DNA of 64,000 nt from an uncultured Pelagibacteraceae bacterium (GCA_902614905.1 CACMMN010000003.1:1-64000), one strand, 5' to 3'; counted from the stretch's first letter, positions 48,744 to 60,400 are shown. Notes: generated by a model not told the origin, from the letters alone. Made by a program: numbers and translations.

Positions 48744-51700
48744 CTAACTTGCAAAACTAACAACTTTATTTGAAATCGGATTTTCTAATTTATCAATCAT
48801 TTCTTTTGGACAAACTTGAATAAAATTTTCTATTTCTTGATCAAAATTATCAATTATATTTTTTGATAGTAAAGATTCTGTTTCATAATGATGTTCTGTA
48901 ATCAGATTTTTTAAAAAAGATTTCCAATAATCTGTCTCAATCTTTTGCCAAATTACTGACTCTGGGTTAACTCTTTTATCAAATTCTTTTTTTGTATCGT
49001 AAATAAAAGCCATTCCACCTGTCATTCCAGCTCCAAAATTGTCACCTGTTTCACCTAAAATTACTATATTGCCTCCTGTCATGTACTCGCAACCATTTGA
49101 GTCACAGCCCTCAACTACTGCTGTTGCACCTGAATTTCTTACAGCAAATCTTTCTCCAGCTTGTCCTGCTGCAAATAATTTACCTGAAGTTGCTCCATAT
49201 AAAACTGTATTACCAATAATTGTATTTTCAAAAGAAATTAGATTACTTTCTTTTTGAAGTTTCACTACAAGAGTTGCACCTGAAAGACCTTTTCCAACAT
49301 AATCATTTGCATCACCATTTAATATTAGTTTTAAACCTTTAATTCCAAATGCTCCAAATGATTGACCTGCAGAACCTTTAAAATTGATTTTTAAAAAACC
49401 ATCATCCAGAGTTTTATTTTGGAATTTTTTATATAATTCGTAAGATATTCTCGTACCAACAGCTCTGTCAGTATTTTCAATTAAATACTCTTCTTTAAGA
49501 GGTGTTTTGTTATCTAAGTTATTTAATATCTCTGGCCAGATTTTTTGATCAACTGTATCAGGAACATAGTTAATTTTAGGATCTTCACAATACCTTTTAT
49601 TTTTACCTGGGTCAGCTTTAACAAACAAAGGGTTAAGATCTAGGTCATCTAGATTAGGTGAGCCTTTGCTTATCTGCCTTAGTAAATCAGTTCTTCCTAT
49701 TATTTCATTAAGTGTTTTAAATCCTAATTCTGCAAGAATTTCTCTAACCTCTTCTGAGATAAATTTGAATAAATTTACAACTTTATCTGGTGTGCCTGTA
49801 AATTTCTTTCTTAACTCATCGTCCTGTGTGCAAACTCCAACTGGACATGTGTTTGAATGACATTGTCTTACCATGATACAGCCCATTGCAACTAATGCGG
49901 TTGTAGCTACTCCAAATTCCTCTGCTCCCATCATTGCTGCAATGACTACATCTCTGCCGGTTTTAATTCCTCCATCAGTTCTTAAAGTCACTTGATGTCT
50001 TAAATTATTCAAAGTTAAAACTTGGTTCGCTTCCGTTAATCCCATTTCCCATGGTATACCAACATATTTAACACTTGTTTGTGGTGTTGCTCCTGTACCT
50101 CCGTTATGACCAGATATAAGTATGATATCAGCTTTTGCTTTGGCTACACCTGCTGCAATTGTGCCAATTCCCGAAGATGCAACGAGTTTTACTCCAACTC
50201 TAGCTTTTGGATTAATTTGTTTTAGATCATAAATAAGCTGGGCTAAATCTTCTATTGAGTAAATATCGTGGTGCGGAGGTGGAGAAATTAAAGTAACTCC
50301 TGGGGTTGAGTGTCTAAGTCTTGCAATTTCTTTTGTGACTTTAAATCCAGGTAGTTGTCCTCCTTCACCAGGTTTTGCGCCTTGAGCAATTTTTATCTCA
50401 ATTTCGTTGCAATTATTTAAGTAATCAATTGTTACCCCAAATCTAGCTGAAGCAACTTGTTTTACACGTGAATTAGCACTGTCTCCATTTTCCATTTTTT
50501 TAAATCGGGAAGCATCTTCTCCACCTTCACCACTGCATGATGCTCCTTTAATTCTATTCATCCCAATAGCAAGTGTTTCATGAGCTTCTTTTGATAGGGC
50601 GCCATGAGACATGCTTCCGCTGCCAAATCTTTTTTGTATGTCTTCAACTGACTCTACTAAGTCTATAGATATCGGACTTCTTTTTTTAAAATCAATTAAG
50701 TCTCTCAAATTTATAGGTGGTAAATCTTGTATGCCTTTTGAATATTTTTTATATAAATCGTAAGAGCCTGCAGTCACAGCCGATTGAAGCAAATGTATTA
50801 ATTTACCCTGATACTGATGTGTTTCTCCATTTTTTCTGTATCTATAAATTCCACCAATAGGTAATACATTATTTTCATTGTTAAACGCCTCTTCGTGTAT
50901 CTTTCTAACTTTTTTTTCAATACCTGTTAATCCAATTCCTGAAATTTTAGACAAAACTCCAGGAAAAAAGTCTCTTACAATTGTTCTACTCAGACCAACA
51001 GTTTCAAAATTACATCCACCTCTGTACGAGCTTATCACTGAAATACCCATCTTAGACATGATTTTTAAAAGACCTAAGTTTACTGATTTTGCATATCTTT
51101 CAACACACTCCTCATACAGGAATTTGCCAAATAATTTTTTTTCAAATCTTTGATACAAACTATCTAGGGCCAAATAAGGATTTACTGTAGTTGCGCCCAC
51201 TCCTATTAGGGTAGCAAATGAATGTGTATCAAGCGCTTCTCCGGTCTGTACGTTTATTGAAACATAGCCTCTTAATTTCATTTTTGTTAAATGAGTATGA
51301 ACAGCACCGATACATAAAAGCATCGGAACAGGATAGTTTTCTTTAGAAACATTTTTATCACTTAATATTATTTGAGTTACACCCTGTCTTACATAAATTT
51401 CAGCCTCTTGCTTGATAGAGTTCAGTTTAGACTCAATGTTTTCATCAGAATTAAAAGTACAGTCTATAGTTTTATTATTCTTATCAAAAAAACTTACAAA
51501 TTTTTCAAATTGATTATTTGTAAGTATAGGACTATTTAAAACGTAAATATTTTCCTCTGTTAAATTATTAAAATCTAAAATATTACCTAGATTTCCAAAT
51601 CTAGTTTTTAAACTCATAACCTTATTTTCTCTTAATGAGTCAATTGGAGGATTGGTTACTTGACTAAAATTTTGTCTAAAGAAATGGTAAAGTGGTCTAT

Positions 51701-53240
51701 ATTTATTTGATAAGACTGCAAGTGGGGTATCATCTCCCATAGAACCTGTCGCCTCTTTGGCATCTTCTGCCATTGGGTGAAGTATTAATTCCAAATCCTC
51801 TAAGCTATATCCAAAACAATGTTGAAGTTTTCTTAAACTGTCTCCTGAAAATATATTTTTTTCATTTTTGATAGGTAGTTTTTTATCTAAATCGATAATT
51901 TGGTTATTGAAATGTTTATATTCTTTAGCAAGATAATTTTTAATATCTTTATTATTAAAGACTTTTCCTTTCTCTATTCTAACTCCTAAAATTTCACCTG
52001 GCCCTAATCTTCCTTTAGATATAATTTTCTTTTCATTAAGCTCTATCATTCCAGTTTCTGATCCAGCAAAAAGAAGATTATCTTTTGTCAATGTATATCT
52101 CATAGGTCTTAAACCGTTACGGTCAGTTGCTACAATTACCCATTCATTGTCAGTGGCTGCAATAGCTGCAGGTCCATCCCAAGGTTCCATTGTACTGTTT
52201 AAAAAATTAAATAATTTTTGGTGATCAGCTGGTAGTATTTTACTTTTTTTTGACCAGGCATCTGGTATCAACATTAATTTCGCTAAAGGGGCTGGTTGCC
52301 CAGAGATATTGAGTATTTCGAAAACATTATCTAATGAAGCAGAGTCAGAGTTACCACTTGGTATAACTGGTTTTAAATTTTCCATATCCTCAAATATGGG
52401 GCTAAACATTTCTTCCTCATGGACCCTCATCCAATTAATATTACCTTTTAATGTATTTATCTCTCCATTATGAGCTAAAGCTCTAAATGGCTGAGCTAGG
52501 TCCCAACTAGGTGCTGTGTTTGTAGAAAAACGTTGGTGAAAAATTGCATATCTAGATGTAAATCTCTCGTCTTTTAAATCCAAATAAAAGTCGGATAAAG
52601 CTTCAGCGAGAAACATTCCTTTGTAGATGATTGATTTGGAGCTAAATGAACAAATATAAAAGTCATTTAAATTCGCCTCTAAAATTTTCTTTTCGATTTT
52701 TCTTCTAGCTTCATAAAGTTTTATTTCTAATTTCTTACCTTTTTCTTCTTTAGTATTATGTTTAAACAGCACTTGCGTAATTTCAGGTCTATTTGACTCT
52801 GCTGTTTCACCCAACACTGATGGATCAACTGGAACTTGTCTCCATCCATAAATATTAAAGTTACTTTTTGTTAATTCACTCTCCACAATTGATCTACATT
52901 CCTCCTGTGCTGAATAATTGTTTCTTGGTAAAAAAAGCATTCCTACACAAACTTCAGAGTCATCGTGCTTATGTCCAGTAGCTTCTATTTTTTCAATAAA
53001 GAAATCAGAAGGAATTTCTATATGAATACCAGCTCCATCACCTGTTTTTCCATCTGCATCAATCGCTCCTCTATGCCAAACAGCTTTTAAAGCTTGAATA
53101 CCATACTCAACGACTTTTCTAGATTTTTTTCCATCAGTTGATGCAACCAAACCAACACCACAGGCGTCATGCTCCATAGATTCATGGTAAACACCTGATT
53201 TTTTCAATAAGTCTAAATTTTTTTTTCTTAATTTGTTCAT
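48744..53240 (-). CDS. gltB: Glutamate synthase (NADPH) large subunit
   Basis: The 1498-residue subunit makes two glutamates from glutamine and 2-oxoglutarate. A 26-residue propeptide precedes the catalytic Cys27 ('EHDACGVGLV') of the class II amidotransferase domain. Then come the central domain, the FMN-binding synthase domain ('SPPPHHDIYSIEDLAQLI', 'VASSGIGTIAAGVAKAKAD'), the 3Fe-4S cysteines ('CIMVRQCHSNTCPVGVC') and the C-terminal beta-helix with Gly-rich repeats. It overlaps gltD by 4 bp. Confidence 0.98.
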   Translation of the reverse strand: MNKLRKKNLDLLKKSGVYHESMEHDACGVGLVASTDGKKSRKVVEYGIQALKAVWHRGAIDADGKTGDGAGIHIEIPSDFFIEKIEATGHKHDDSEVCVGMLFLPRNNYSAQEECRSIVESELTKSNFNIYGWRQVPVDPSVLGETAESNRPEITQVLFKHNTKEEKGKKLEIKLYEARRKIEKKILEANLNDFYICSFSSKSIIYKGMFLAEALSDFYLDLKDERFTSRYAIFHQRFSTNTAPSWDLAQPFRALAHNGEINTLKGNINWMRVHEEEMFSPIFEDMENLKPVIPSGNSDSASLDNVFEILNISGQPAPLAKLMLIPDAWSKKSKILPADHQKLFNFLNSTMEPWDGPAAIAATDNEWVIVATDRNGLRPMRYTLTKDNLLFAGSETGMIELNEKKIISKGRLGPGEILGVRIEKGKVFNNKDIKNYLAKEYKHFNNQIIDLDKKLPIKNEKNIFSGDSLRKLQHCFGYSLEDLELILHPMAEDAKEATGSMGDDTPLAVLSNKYRPLYHFFRQNFSQVTNPPIDSLRENKVMSLKTRFGNLGNILDFNNLTEENIYVLNSPILTNNQFEKFVSFFDKNNKTIDCTFNSDENIESKLNSIKQEAEIYVRQGVTQIILSDKNVSKENYPVPMLLCIGAVHTHLTKMKLRGYVSINVQTGEALDTHSFATLIGVGATTVNPYLALDSLYQRFEKKLFGKFLYEECVERYAKSVNLGLLKIMSKMGISVISSYRGGCNFETVGLSRTIVRDFFPGVLSKISGIGLTGIEKKVRKIHEEAFNNENNVLPIGGIYRYRKNGETHQYQGKLIHLLQSAVTAGSYDLYKKYSKGIQDLPPINLRDLIDFKKRSPISIDLVESVEDIQKRFGSGSMSHGALSKEAHETLAIGMNRIKGASCSGEGGEDASRFKKMENGDSANSRVKQVASARFGVTIDYLNNCNEIEIKIAQGAKPGEGGQLPGFKVTKEIARLRHSTPGVTLISPPPHHDIYSIEDLAQLIYDLKQINPKARVGVKLVASSGIGTIAAGVAKAKADIILISGHNGGTGATPQTSVKYVGIPWEMGLTEANQVLTLNNLRHQVTLRTDGGIKTGRDVVIAAMMGAEEFGVATTALVAMGCIMVRQCHSNTCPVGVCTQDDELRKKFTGTPDKVVNLFKFISEEVREILAELGFKTLNEIIGRTDLLRQISKGSPNLDDLDLNPLFVKADPGKNKRYCEDPKINYVPDTVDQKIWPEILNNLDNKTPLKEEYLIENTDRAVGTRISYELYKKFQNKTLDDGFLKINFKGSAGQSFGAFGIKGLKLILNGDANDYVGKGLSGATLVVKLQKESNLISFENTIIGNTVLYGATSGKLFAAGQAGERFAVRNSGATAVVEGCDSNGCEYMTGGNIVILGETGDNFGAGMTGGMAFIYDTKKEFDKRVNPESVIWQKIETDYWKSFLKNLITEHHYETESLLSKNIIDNFDQEIENFIQVCPKEMIDKLENPISNKVVSFAS

Positions 53241-54676
53241 GCTACTTTTAAATCCTGTTCTCTTTTAGATTTTAGTAATTTATCGATACTCTCCGCTACA
53301 TCTCTACCATCTTTAATAGCCCAAACTACAAGTGAGGCACCTCTTACAATATCACCTGCAGCAAAAACTCCTTTTAAATTAGTTTCCATAGTATCGAAGT
53401 CAATTTTAATTGTTCCCCACTTGGAAACTTGAAGATCTTTTTCATCAAATAATTTAGGTAGATCTTCAGGATCAAATCCTAAAGATTTAATAACAATATC
53501 AGTATCAATTTCATATTCAGATCCTTCATCAATAATTGGCTTTCTCCTTCCACCATCATCAGGATCACCTAGTTTCATTTTATTTACTAAAACTTTTTCA
53601 ACTTTATTTTTTCCAATGAATTCTTTTGGACTGCTTAACCATACAAATTCAACACCTTCTTCTTCTGCATTAGCAACTTCCCTTGCGGACCCTGGCATAT
53701 TTTCTTTATCTCTTCTGTAAAGGCATTTTACAGTTTTAGCTTTTTGTCTAACAGCAGTTCTGACACAATCCATTGCTGTGTCACCACCACCAATAACTAC
53801 TACGTTCTTATCTTTTGCATTTAAAGTTCCGTTCTCAAAGTTCTCAACTTTATCACCTAAACCTTTTTTATTTGAAGTTGTTAAAAATTCCATTGCTGGA
53901 AATATATTTCCAAGATCACTACCTTTAATATCTATTTCTCTAGGCTTATAAACACCTGTAGCAATAAGTATTGCATCGTGCTCTTTTTTTAATTCATCTA
54001 AAGTTGCATCTTTTCCAACTTCAAAATTTAATTTAAAATTAATTCCACCATCCTTTAAAAGTTTTATTCTTCTTTCAACAACTTCTTTCTCAAGTTTAAA
54101 ATTAGGTATTCCATAAATTAACAAACCTCCTGCACGATCATAACGATCGTAAACAGTTATTTTATAACCCTTCTTTCTTAGTTGTTCGGCACAAGCTAAG
54201 CCCGCTGGTCCTGATCCAATTATGCCAATACTTTGGTTTAATTCTTTTTCTATTTTAATTGGTTTTACCCAACCATTTGCCCAAGCATTATCTGTGATAA
54301 ATTTTTCTACAGATCCTATTGTAACTGTGCCATGACCAGATTGTTCTATTACGCAATTTCCCTCACATAATCTGTCTTGGGGACAAATTCTACCACAGAC
54401 CTCGGGCATGTTATTTGTGCTTTGAGCTAAATTATAAGCCTCTTCAAGTCTACCCTCAGCTGTTAACTTAAGCCAATCGGGTATGTTATTACTTAGGGGG
54501 CAATGTACTTGGCAAAATGGAACTCCGCATTGAGAGCATCGGCTAGACTGTTCTTGAGCTTTTCCATGAATAAATTCTTTATAGATCTCATTAAAATCCT
54601 CCTTCCTATTATCGGTATCTCTTTTAGGTGGATTTTGCTGACCTATATTTACAAATTTGAGCATTTTTTCTGACAT
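53237..54676 (-). CDS. gltD: Glutamate synthase (NADPH) small subunit
   Basis: The 479-residue NADPH-oxidising subunit that passes electrons to GltB. N-terminal 4Fe-4S cysteines are in 'CSQCGVPFCQVHCPL' and 'CGRICPQDRLCEGNC'; the FAD site is 'IGIIGSGPAGLACAEQL' and the NADPH site is 'VVVIGGGDTAMDCVRTA'. A ribosome-binding site (AAGGAC) precedes the ATG. It is transcribed ahead of gltB, the usual order for this type being variable. Confidence 0.97.
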   Translation of the reverse strand: MSEKMLKFVNIGQQNPPKRDTDNRKEDFNEIYKEFIHGKAQEQSSRCSQCGVPFCQVHCPLSNNIPDWLKLTAEGRLEEAYNLAQSTNNMPEVCGRICPQDRLCEGNCVIEQSGHGTVTIGSVEKFITDNAWANGWVKPIKIEKELNQSIGIIGSGPAGLACAEQLRKKGYKITVYDRYDRAGGLLIYGIPNFKLEKEVVERRIKLLKDGGINFKLNFEVGKDATLDELKKEHDAILIATGVYKPREIDIKGSDLGNIFPAMEFLTTSNKKGLGDKVENFENGTLNAKDKNVVVIGGGDTAMDCVRTAVRQKAKTVKCLYRRDKENMPGSAREVANAEEEGVEFVWLSSPKEFIGKNKVEKVLVNKMKLGDPDDGGRRKPIIDEGSEYEIDTDIVIKSLGFDPEDLPKLFDEKDLQVSKWGTIKIDFDTMETNLKGVFAAGDIVRGASLVVWAIKDGRDVAESIDKLLKSKREQDLKVA

Positions 54677-54786
54677 AATCGACCGTCCTTATACAATAAG
54701 CGATAGAGTATATAAATCAAAATTGGGACATAATAATTGACCTAAATTTTCAAAAAAGTAAGAAAATTAGGCATTAATTCATATTT

Positions 54787-54803
54787 TGCATAGCAAGTAT
54801 GCA
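54787..54803. promoter_or_regulatory. Candidate NtrC-type dyad in the gltD-uppP intergenic region
   Basis: A perfect inverted repeat, TGCATA-GCAAG-TATGCA, which fits TGCA-N9-TGCA, the half-site spacing of NtrC-family operators. It lies 111 bp upstream of gltD and 44 bp upstream of uppP. Nitrogen control of gltBD by an NtrC/NtrX-type regulator would make sense. A TATAAT at 54817-54822 may be the uppP -10 box. Pattern match only. Confidence 0.45.
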
Positions 54804-54846
54804 TACATCTTATTGCTATAATTTTGAAATATCTTAAGAAAATAAG

Positions 54847-55614
54847 ATGTTGTTTGATTACTACGAAATTTTAATTCTTTCATTAATTCAAGGAGTTTCA
54901 GAATTTATACCAGTAAGTTCTTCTGCACATCTTTATATAATTTCAGAACTATTTGATTTTAAAAATCAATCACTAATGATTGATGTTGGAATGCATTTAG
55001 GGTCTCTTTTAGCAGTTCTATTCTATTTCAGGCAAGACTTCTTAAATATTCTTAAAAATAAACAAATTTTAAATTTAATGGTCATTGGATCTATTCCTCT
55101 AATTATAGCTGGCTTTATAATTTATACGACTGGTTTAATAGATTTTGTAAGAAACCTAAAACTGCTTGCTTGGTTATCGTTAATTTTTGCAATAGTACTT
55201 TATTTTGCTGATAAAATTAAAGTAACAAAAAAAATAGATACTGATTTGAATTTAAAAGCAATATTAATCGTTGGACTATTCCAAATTGCATCTCTTTTTC
55301 CTGGAGTAAGTAGATCTGGAATAGTGATAACAGCAGGAAGATTTTTAAATTTTGATAGATATGATGCTACTAAAATATCTTTTTATTTATCTGTACCAGC
55401 AATAGCTGGTGCAAGTTTTTTAAGTTTAAAAGATGTATTAACAAACGATGCAACTTTTAATTCATTAATAATATTATCTGTATTCTTATCTTTTGTTTTT
55501 TCTTATATCACAATTAAATATTTTTTGATCTTCATAAAAAATTTTAATTTTAATTTATTTATAATTTATAGAATTATTTTATCTTTATTTATTTTTTATA
55601 TTATTTATAGCTAG
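54847..55614 (+). CDS. uppP: Undecaprenyl-diphosphatase
   Basis: The 255-residue inner-membrane enzyme (BacA/UppP) recycles undecaprenyl pyrophosphate, the lipid carrier of peptidoglycan and O-antigen sugars. The N-terminal motif 'QGVSEFIPVSSSAHL' contains the catalytic glutamate, and the second motif is 'PGVSRSGIVITAGRF'. About seven or eight membrane helices. It overlaps the EamA gene by 14 bp tail to tail. Confidence 0.96.
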   Translation: MLFDYYEILILSLIQGVSEFIPVSSSAHLYIISELFDFKNQSLMIDVGMHLGSLLAVLFYFRQDFLNILKNKQILNLMVIGSIPLIIAGFIIYTTGLIDFVRNLKLLAWLSLIFAIVLYFADKIKVTKKIDTDLNLKAILIVGLFQIASLFPGVSRSGIVITAGRFLNFDRYDATKISFYLSVPAIAGASFLSLKDVLTNDATFNSLIILSVFLSFVFSYITIKYFLIFIKNFNFNLFIIYRIILSLFIFYIIYS

Positions 55615-56497
55615 CCTTTTTAATTTCTGGAAGTAACTGTGATAATAGAACTCCAATTAAAATAAAAACACATCCAAGAATGTTATTTATGTTTAAAACT
55701 TGACTTAGAATTAGCCATGCAGCAATAGCAGCAAAAACACCCTCTAAAGAATATATTATAGCTGCAGGAGCAGGATTAATATTCTTTTGAGCATAAATTT
55801 GCAAAACAAATGCAAACCCACCTGATAAAACTCCTGCATAAAGGATTTCGTATTTTTCAGATAGTATTTTTTGAATGTTTATTTCCTCAACGTAAAGACT
55901 AATTAACAACGAGAGTACAGATACAATAAAAGTTTGTACTAAACCAACAGTAATTGGGAGCTCAAAACTTTTTACGAGTTCACCTATAAAAATAATATGT
56001 AGAGCCCAAAAAAATGCACAAAAAATAACTAACATGTCTCCTTTTCTAACAGTCGCATCATAAAAATTAGTCAATAAATACCCGCCAATTACACATAAAA
56101 CTACAGAGGGATAAACACTCCAATGAACTTTTTTTTTAAATAAAAAAAGAACTATAAAGGGAACCATTGGAACATAAAAAATTGTAAAAAATGCTGCATT
56201 AGCAATATCTGTGTATAATAGAGCAACTTGTTGCAAAGCAGTTCCTAAAAAGAGAAAAATACCAATTGAAAAAGATAAATATACAAATTTTTTTTTGTCT
56301 TTATTAAATTCAGATGCGAAATTTTTTTTTTCTATTAATAAAAAAATAGGTAATAAAGCAAAAAAACCAACCATAAATCTTACACCATTGAAAGTGTAAG
56401 GCCCTATGTTGTCCATACCTGTGTCTTGTGCAATAAAAGTTGTTCCCCAAATAAAACAACAAAGTAGTGCACTTGCTAAAGAAGCTTTTTTTGTCAT
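55601..56497 (-). CDS. EamA-family drug/metabolite transporter
   Basis: A 298-residue protein with ten predicted membrane helices in two EamA repeats. Marks are 'CCFIWGTTFIAQDTGMDNIGPYTFNGVRFMVGF' (first repeat, W-G-x-x-F and R-F) and 'PAPAAIIYSLEGVFAAIAAWLILSQVLN' (second repeat, E-x-x-F/V-A motif). These are usually exporters or importers of small metabolites or amino acids; the substrate is not predictable. It lies 4 bp downstream of aceF. Confidence 0.9.
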   Translation of the reverse strand: MTKKASLASALLCCFIWGTTFIAQDTGMDNIGPYTFNGVRFMVGFFALLPIFLLIEKKNFASEFNKDKKKFVYLSFSIGIFLFLGTALQQVALLYTDIANAAFFTIFYVPMVPFIVLFLFKKKVHWSVYPSVVLCVIGGYLLTNFYDATVRKGDMLVIFCAFFWALHIIFIGELVKSFELPITVGLVQTFIVSVLSLLISLYVEEINIQKILSEKYEILYAGVLSGGFAFVLQIYAQKNINPAPAAIIYSLEGVFAAIAAWLILSQVLNINNILGCVFILIGVLLSQLLPEIKKASYK

Positions 56498-56501
56498 TTA
56501 A

Positions 56502-57398
56502 TTATAGTGATAATTTATAAGCGAAATTTTGCCCAAGGTTGTCTTTTAATTCGTTGCAAAACCTTGCTGCATCCGCACCATTAACTACTCTGTGATCATA
56601 AGACAAGGATAATGGAAGCATTAAATTTTTACTTCGTTCTATAATTTTGCCAATACCTAATATTGCAACTTCAGGAGGGTTGATAATCGGTGTAAAAAAA
56701 GTCCCACCAATACCTCCTAAACTTGTAATTGTCATAGAACCTCCAAAAAATTCTTTTTTATCAATTTTTAAATTTCTACATTTTTCACTTACATCCTTAA
56801 GTTCAATTGATAAGTCTTCTATCTTTTTGCTATCTGCATTTCTTATTTTTGGTACCATTAGACCATGCTCTGTATCAACTGCTATTCCTATATGAAAATA
56901 TTTTTTTAATATAAGTTCATAGCTTTTTTCATCCTTAATAGAACAATTAAAATGTGGAAACTTTTTTAAACTATTTACTAAAGCCTTAATAATAAAAGCT
57001 AAAGGAGTTATTTTTTTCTTTTCACCAGTAAAATTATCCTTCAGATTTTTTCTAAAACTTTCAAGTTCAGTAACGTCAGCTTCATCATGATGAGTTACAT
57101 GTGGAATCGTTCGCCAAGATTCAGATAAATTTGGTGCTGCCAACCTTTTTATACGTGGCATTTGTGTTACTTCTATTTCGCCAAATTCACTATGATCAAA
57201 CTCTAATTTCTTTTTTTCATCTTTTATTGATTTCTTTGGAGGGTTTTCTTGTTGTTTAATTTGATTTTTAATAAAATTTCGGACGTCTTCCTCTGTAATC
57301 CTGCCATTTCTTTCTGACCCTTCTAATTGAGAAATGTCTGCACCAAGTTGCCTTGCAAACTTTCTTACCTTTGGACTCGCATGTATAATTTGGCTCAT
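56502..57398 (-). CDS. aceF: Dihydrolipoamide acetyltransferase (E2) lacking a lipoyl domain
   Basis: A 298-residue E2. It starts directly with the E1/E3-binding domain (residues about 4-46: 'SPKVRKFARQLGADISQLEGS'-type pattern, then 'RITEEDVRNFI'), followed by a short charged linker and the catalytic domain, with the active-site His269 in 'SYDHRVVNGADAARFC'. A normal E2 carries one to three lipoyl domains ahead of this; here there is none, and the start lies only 2 bp from the aceE stop, leaving no room. The missing domain is found on the upstream AceE. Confidence 0.92.
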   Translation of the reverse strand: MSQIIHASPKVRKFARQLGADISQLEGSERNGRITEEDVRNFIKNQIKQQENPPKKSIKDEKKKLEFDHSEFGEIEVTQMPRIKRLAAPNLSESWRTIPHVTHHDEADVTELESFRKNLKDNFTGEKKKITPLAFIIKALVNSLKKFPHFNCSIKDEKSYELILKKYFHIGIAVDTEHGLMVPKIRNADSKKIEDLSIELKDVSEKCRNLKIDKKEFFGGSMTITSLGGIGGTFFTPIINPPEVAILGIGKIIERSKNLMLPLSLSYDHRVVNGADAARFCNELKDNLGQNFAYKLSL

Positions 57399-57400
57399 TT

Positions 57401-60400
57401 TTATAACTTGGTTGGCATCGGTTTATTTTTATCAATATTATATTTTTTAATTGCATCCTCAGCGTATTTTGATGCAATTAGTTGTTCTTTTGAAAGAACA
57501 CTCAAAGCATAAGTAACAATATATTTTTTATCAACTTCGAAAAAGTTTCTTAGATTTTTTCTCGTATCGCTTCTTCCATACCCATCTGTGCCAAGGGAAT
57601 AAAAACTCTTGTTTGTATATGGTCTTATTTGATCAGATGAAATTCTCATATAGTCTGATGCAGCTAATATAGGTCCTTCAGAATTTTTTAAACATTTTTC
57701 TACATACGTTTCTTTAGGTTTCTCATTAGGATTAAGTAAATTATATCTCTCTATCTCTAAACCATCTTTTCGTAATTCGTTGTAACTTGTCACGCTCCAC
57801 ACATCAGAATCAATTTTATAATCTTTATTTAAGATTTCTGATGCCTCTAACATTTCTCTTAATATTGAACCTGATCCTAAAAGTGTGATTTTTGTTTTTT
57901 TATTATTATTTATAGATTTTATCTTATACATTCCTTTTAAAATTGAATCCTCAATACCTTTTTCATTTGGTATTTCTGGATGTGAGTAATTTTCATTTAA
58001 TGTTGTTATATAGTAAAAAATATTTTCTTTGTTTTCATGCATTCTCTTTAAACCATCTCTAAAAATTACAGCTAACTCATATGCAAAAGTAGGGTCATAG
58101 GAAACACAATTTGGTATAGTTGAAGCTAGTAAATGACTATGTCCGTCTTGGTGTTGCAATCCTTCACCTGCAAGCGTAGTTCTTCCTGATGTTGCTCCGA
58201 TTAAAAATCCTCTTGCTTGACTATCTCCAGCAGCCCATGCAAAATCTCCTACTCTTTGAAATCCAAACATTGAGTAAAATAGATAAATAGGGATCATTTC
58301 AATATCATGGTTTGAATATGCTGTGCCAGCTGCTATCCAAGATGACATTGATCCAGCTTCGGTTATACCTTCCTCTAAAACTTGACCTTTTTTATCCTCC
58401 CTATAAGAAAATAATTGTTCTGAGTCTACTGGTTCATACTTTTGTCCTTCGTGAGCATATATACCGATTTTTTGAAAAAAACCTTCCATTCCAAAAGTTC
58501 TTGCTTCATCTGGAATAATAGGAACTAATCTTGGCGAAACATTTTTATCTCTTAAAAGATTGGTAAGCATTCTAACAAGTGCCATGGTAGTAGACATTTC
58601 TTTTGATCCAGTCGACTTTTTAAGAGCATCAAAAATATCTTTTGGTGGAGCCTTAATTGATTTTGCAAAAGTAGATCTTTCAGGGATATTTCCACCAAGT
58701 TTTATTCTTCTATCTTTTAAATACTTTATTTCTTCTGAATTTTCGTCTGGTTTATAATATTGAATATTTTTTACTTGCTCATCTGTTAATGGAACATCAA
58801 ACCTATCCCTATAATACATAAGATCTTTTACATCTAATTTTTTTTGTTGGTGAGTGGTATTTATACTTTCTCCTGATTTACCCATTCCGTAACCTTTTAT
58901 CGTTTTTGCTATAATAACAGTGGGTTTTCCAACATTGTTAACTGCTTGATGATAAGCTGCATAAACTTTATGTGGGTCATGCCCACCTCTATTAAGTTTC
59001 CAAATATCTTGGTCTGTCATAGCAGACACCATATCTTTTAATTCTTTATATTTTCCAAAAAATTTCTCTCTTACATATGATCCACCCTTAGCTTTAAATG
59101 CCTGATATTCACCATCAACAGCTTCATTCATCCTTTTTACTAACAGACCTTTTTTGTCATTAGCTAATAGCTGATCCCAGTATGACCCCCAAATTACCTT
59201 AAGCACATTCCAGCCAGCTCCTCTAAAAATACCCTCAAGCTCTTGAATAATTTTACCGTTACCTCTTACTGGTCCATCCAGTCTTTGAAGGTTACAGTTT
59301 ACTACAAAAATTAAATTATCTAATTTTTCTCTAGCAGCTAATCCTATAGCTCCTAAAGACTCAGGTTCATCCATTTCTCCATCACCTAAGAAAGCCCAAA
59401 CCTTTCTACCTTCATCTTTAATGAGGCCTCGATTAATTAAGTATTTCATAAATCTTGCTTGATAAATTGCAAGCATAGGACCTAAACCCATTGATACGGT
59501 TGGAAACTGCCAATACTCTGGCATCAACCATGGATGTGGATAAGATGACAGTCCACCCGGTTTAACCTCTTGTCTGAAATTATCTAATTGTTTTTCTGTT
59601 AATCTTCCTTCAAGATAAGATCTTGCATAAATACCTGGCGCACTATGACCCTGAAAATATATTAAATCTCCACCAAATTTATTATTTTTTGCTCTCCAAA
59701 AATGGTTCATTCCAACATCGTATAAAGTTGCAGCTGAAGCGAAAGTTCCAATGTGTCCACCTAATTCTGGGTTTTTTTTATTAGCTCTTACAACCATGGC
59801 AGCTGCGTTCCATCTAATTAGAGATCTGATTTTTCTCTCTATATTTTGGTCACCAGGTAATTTTTTTTCTTCCTCAGGAGGTATTGTATTAATGTACGGA
59901 GTATTTCTAGACATTACTAATCCAGAACCCTCTCTGTATGAATGCTCTATTAATTGTCTAATTATATATTGTGCCCGTTCTTTACCATCGCTATTAAGCA
60001 CTGCAGATAATGACTCGAGCCACTCTTTAGTCTCACTAGGATCTATATCATTTGTATCTGAAACAATCTCAATTTTTGAATTTTCTAGTTTGGAAGTTTT
60101 TTTAGTCTCAGAAACTTCTTGTCTGATAATTTTTGGTTCATCAATTTTTTGTATTTTTTCTGCATCACTTATAATTTTTTCTGTGTCTTTTGGTATTTCC
60201 GTATCTTTTTTAACTTCCTTAATTTCCTCGATTCTTTCACTTCCGCCATTTAAAGAAATTGAAACTAATTTATCACCTTTTGAAACTTTATCTCCTATCT
60301 TGACTGATATACTTTCTATAATCCCTTCCTCTGTTGATGGTACTTCAACACTAGATTTATCACTTTCTAATGTTACTATTGGATCGTTAATAGAAATTTT

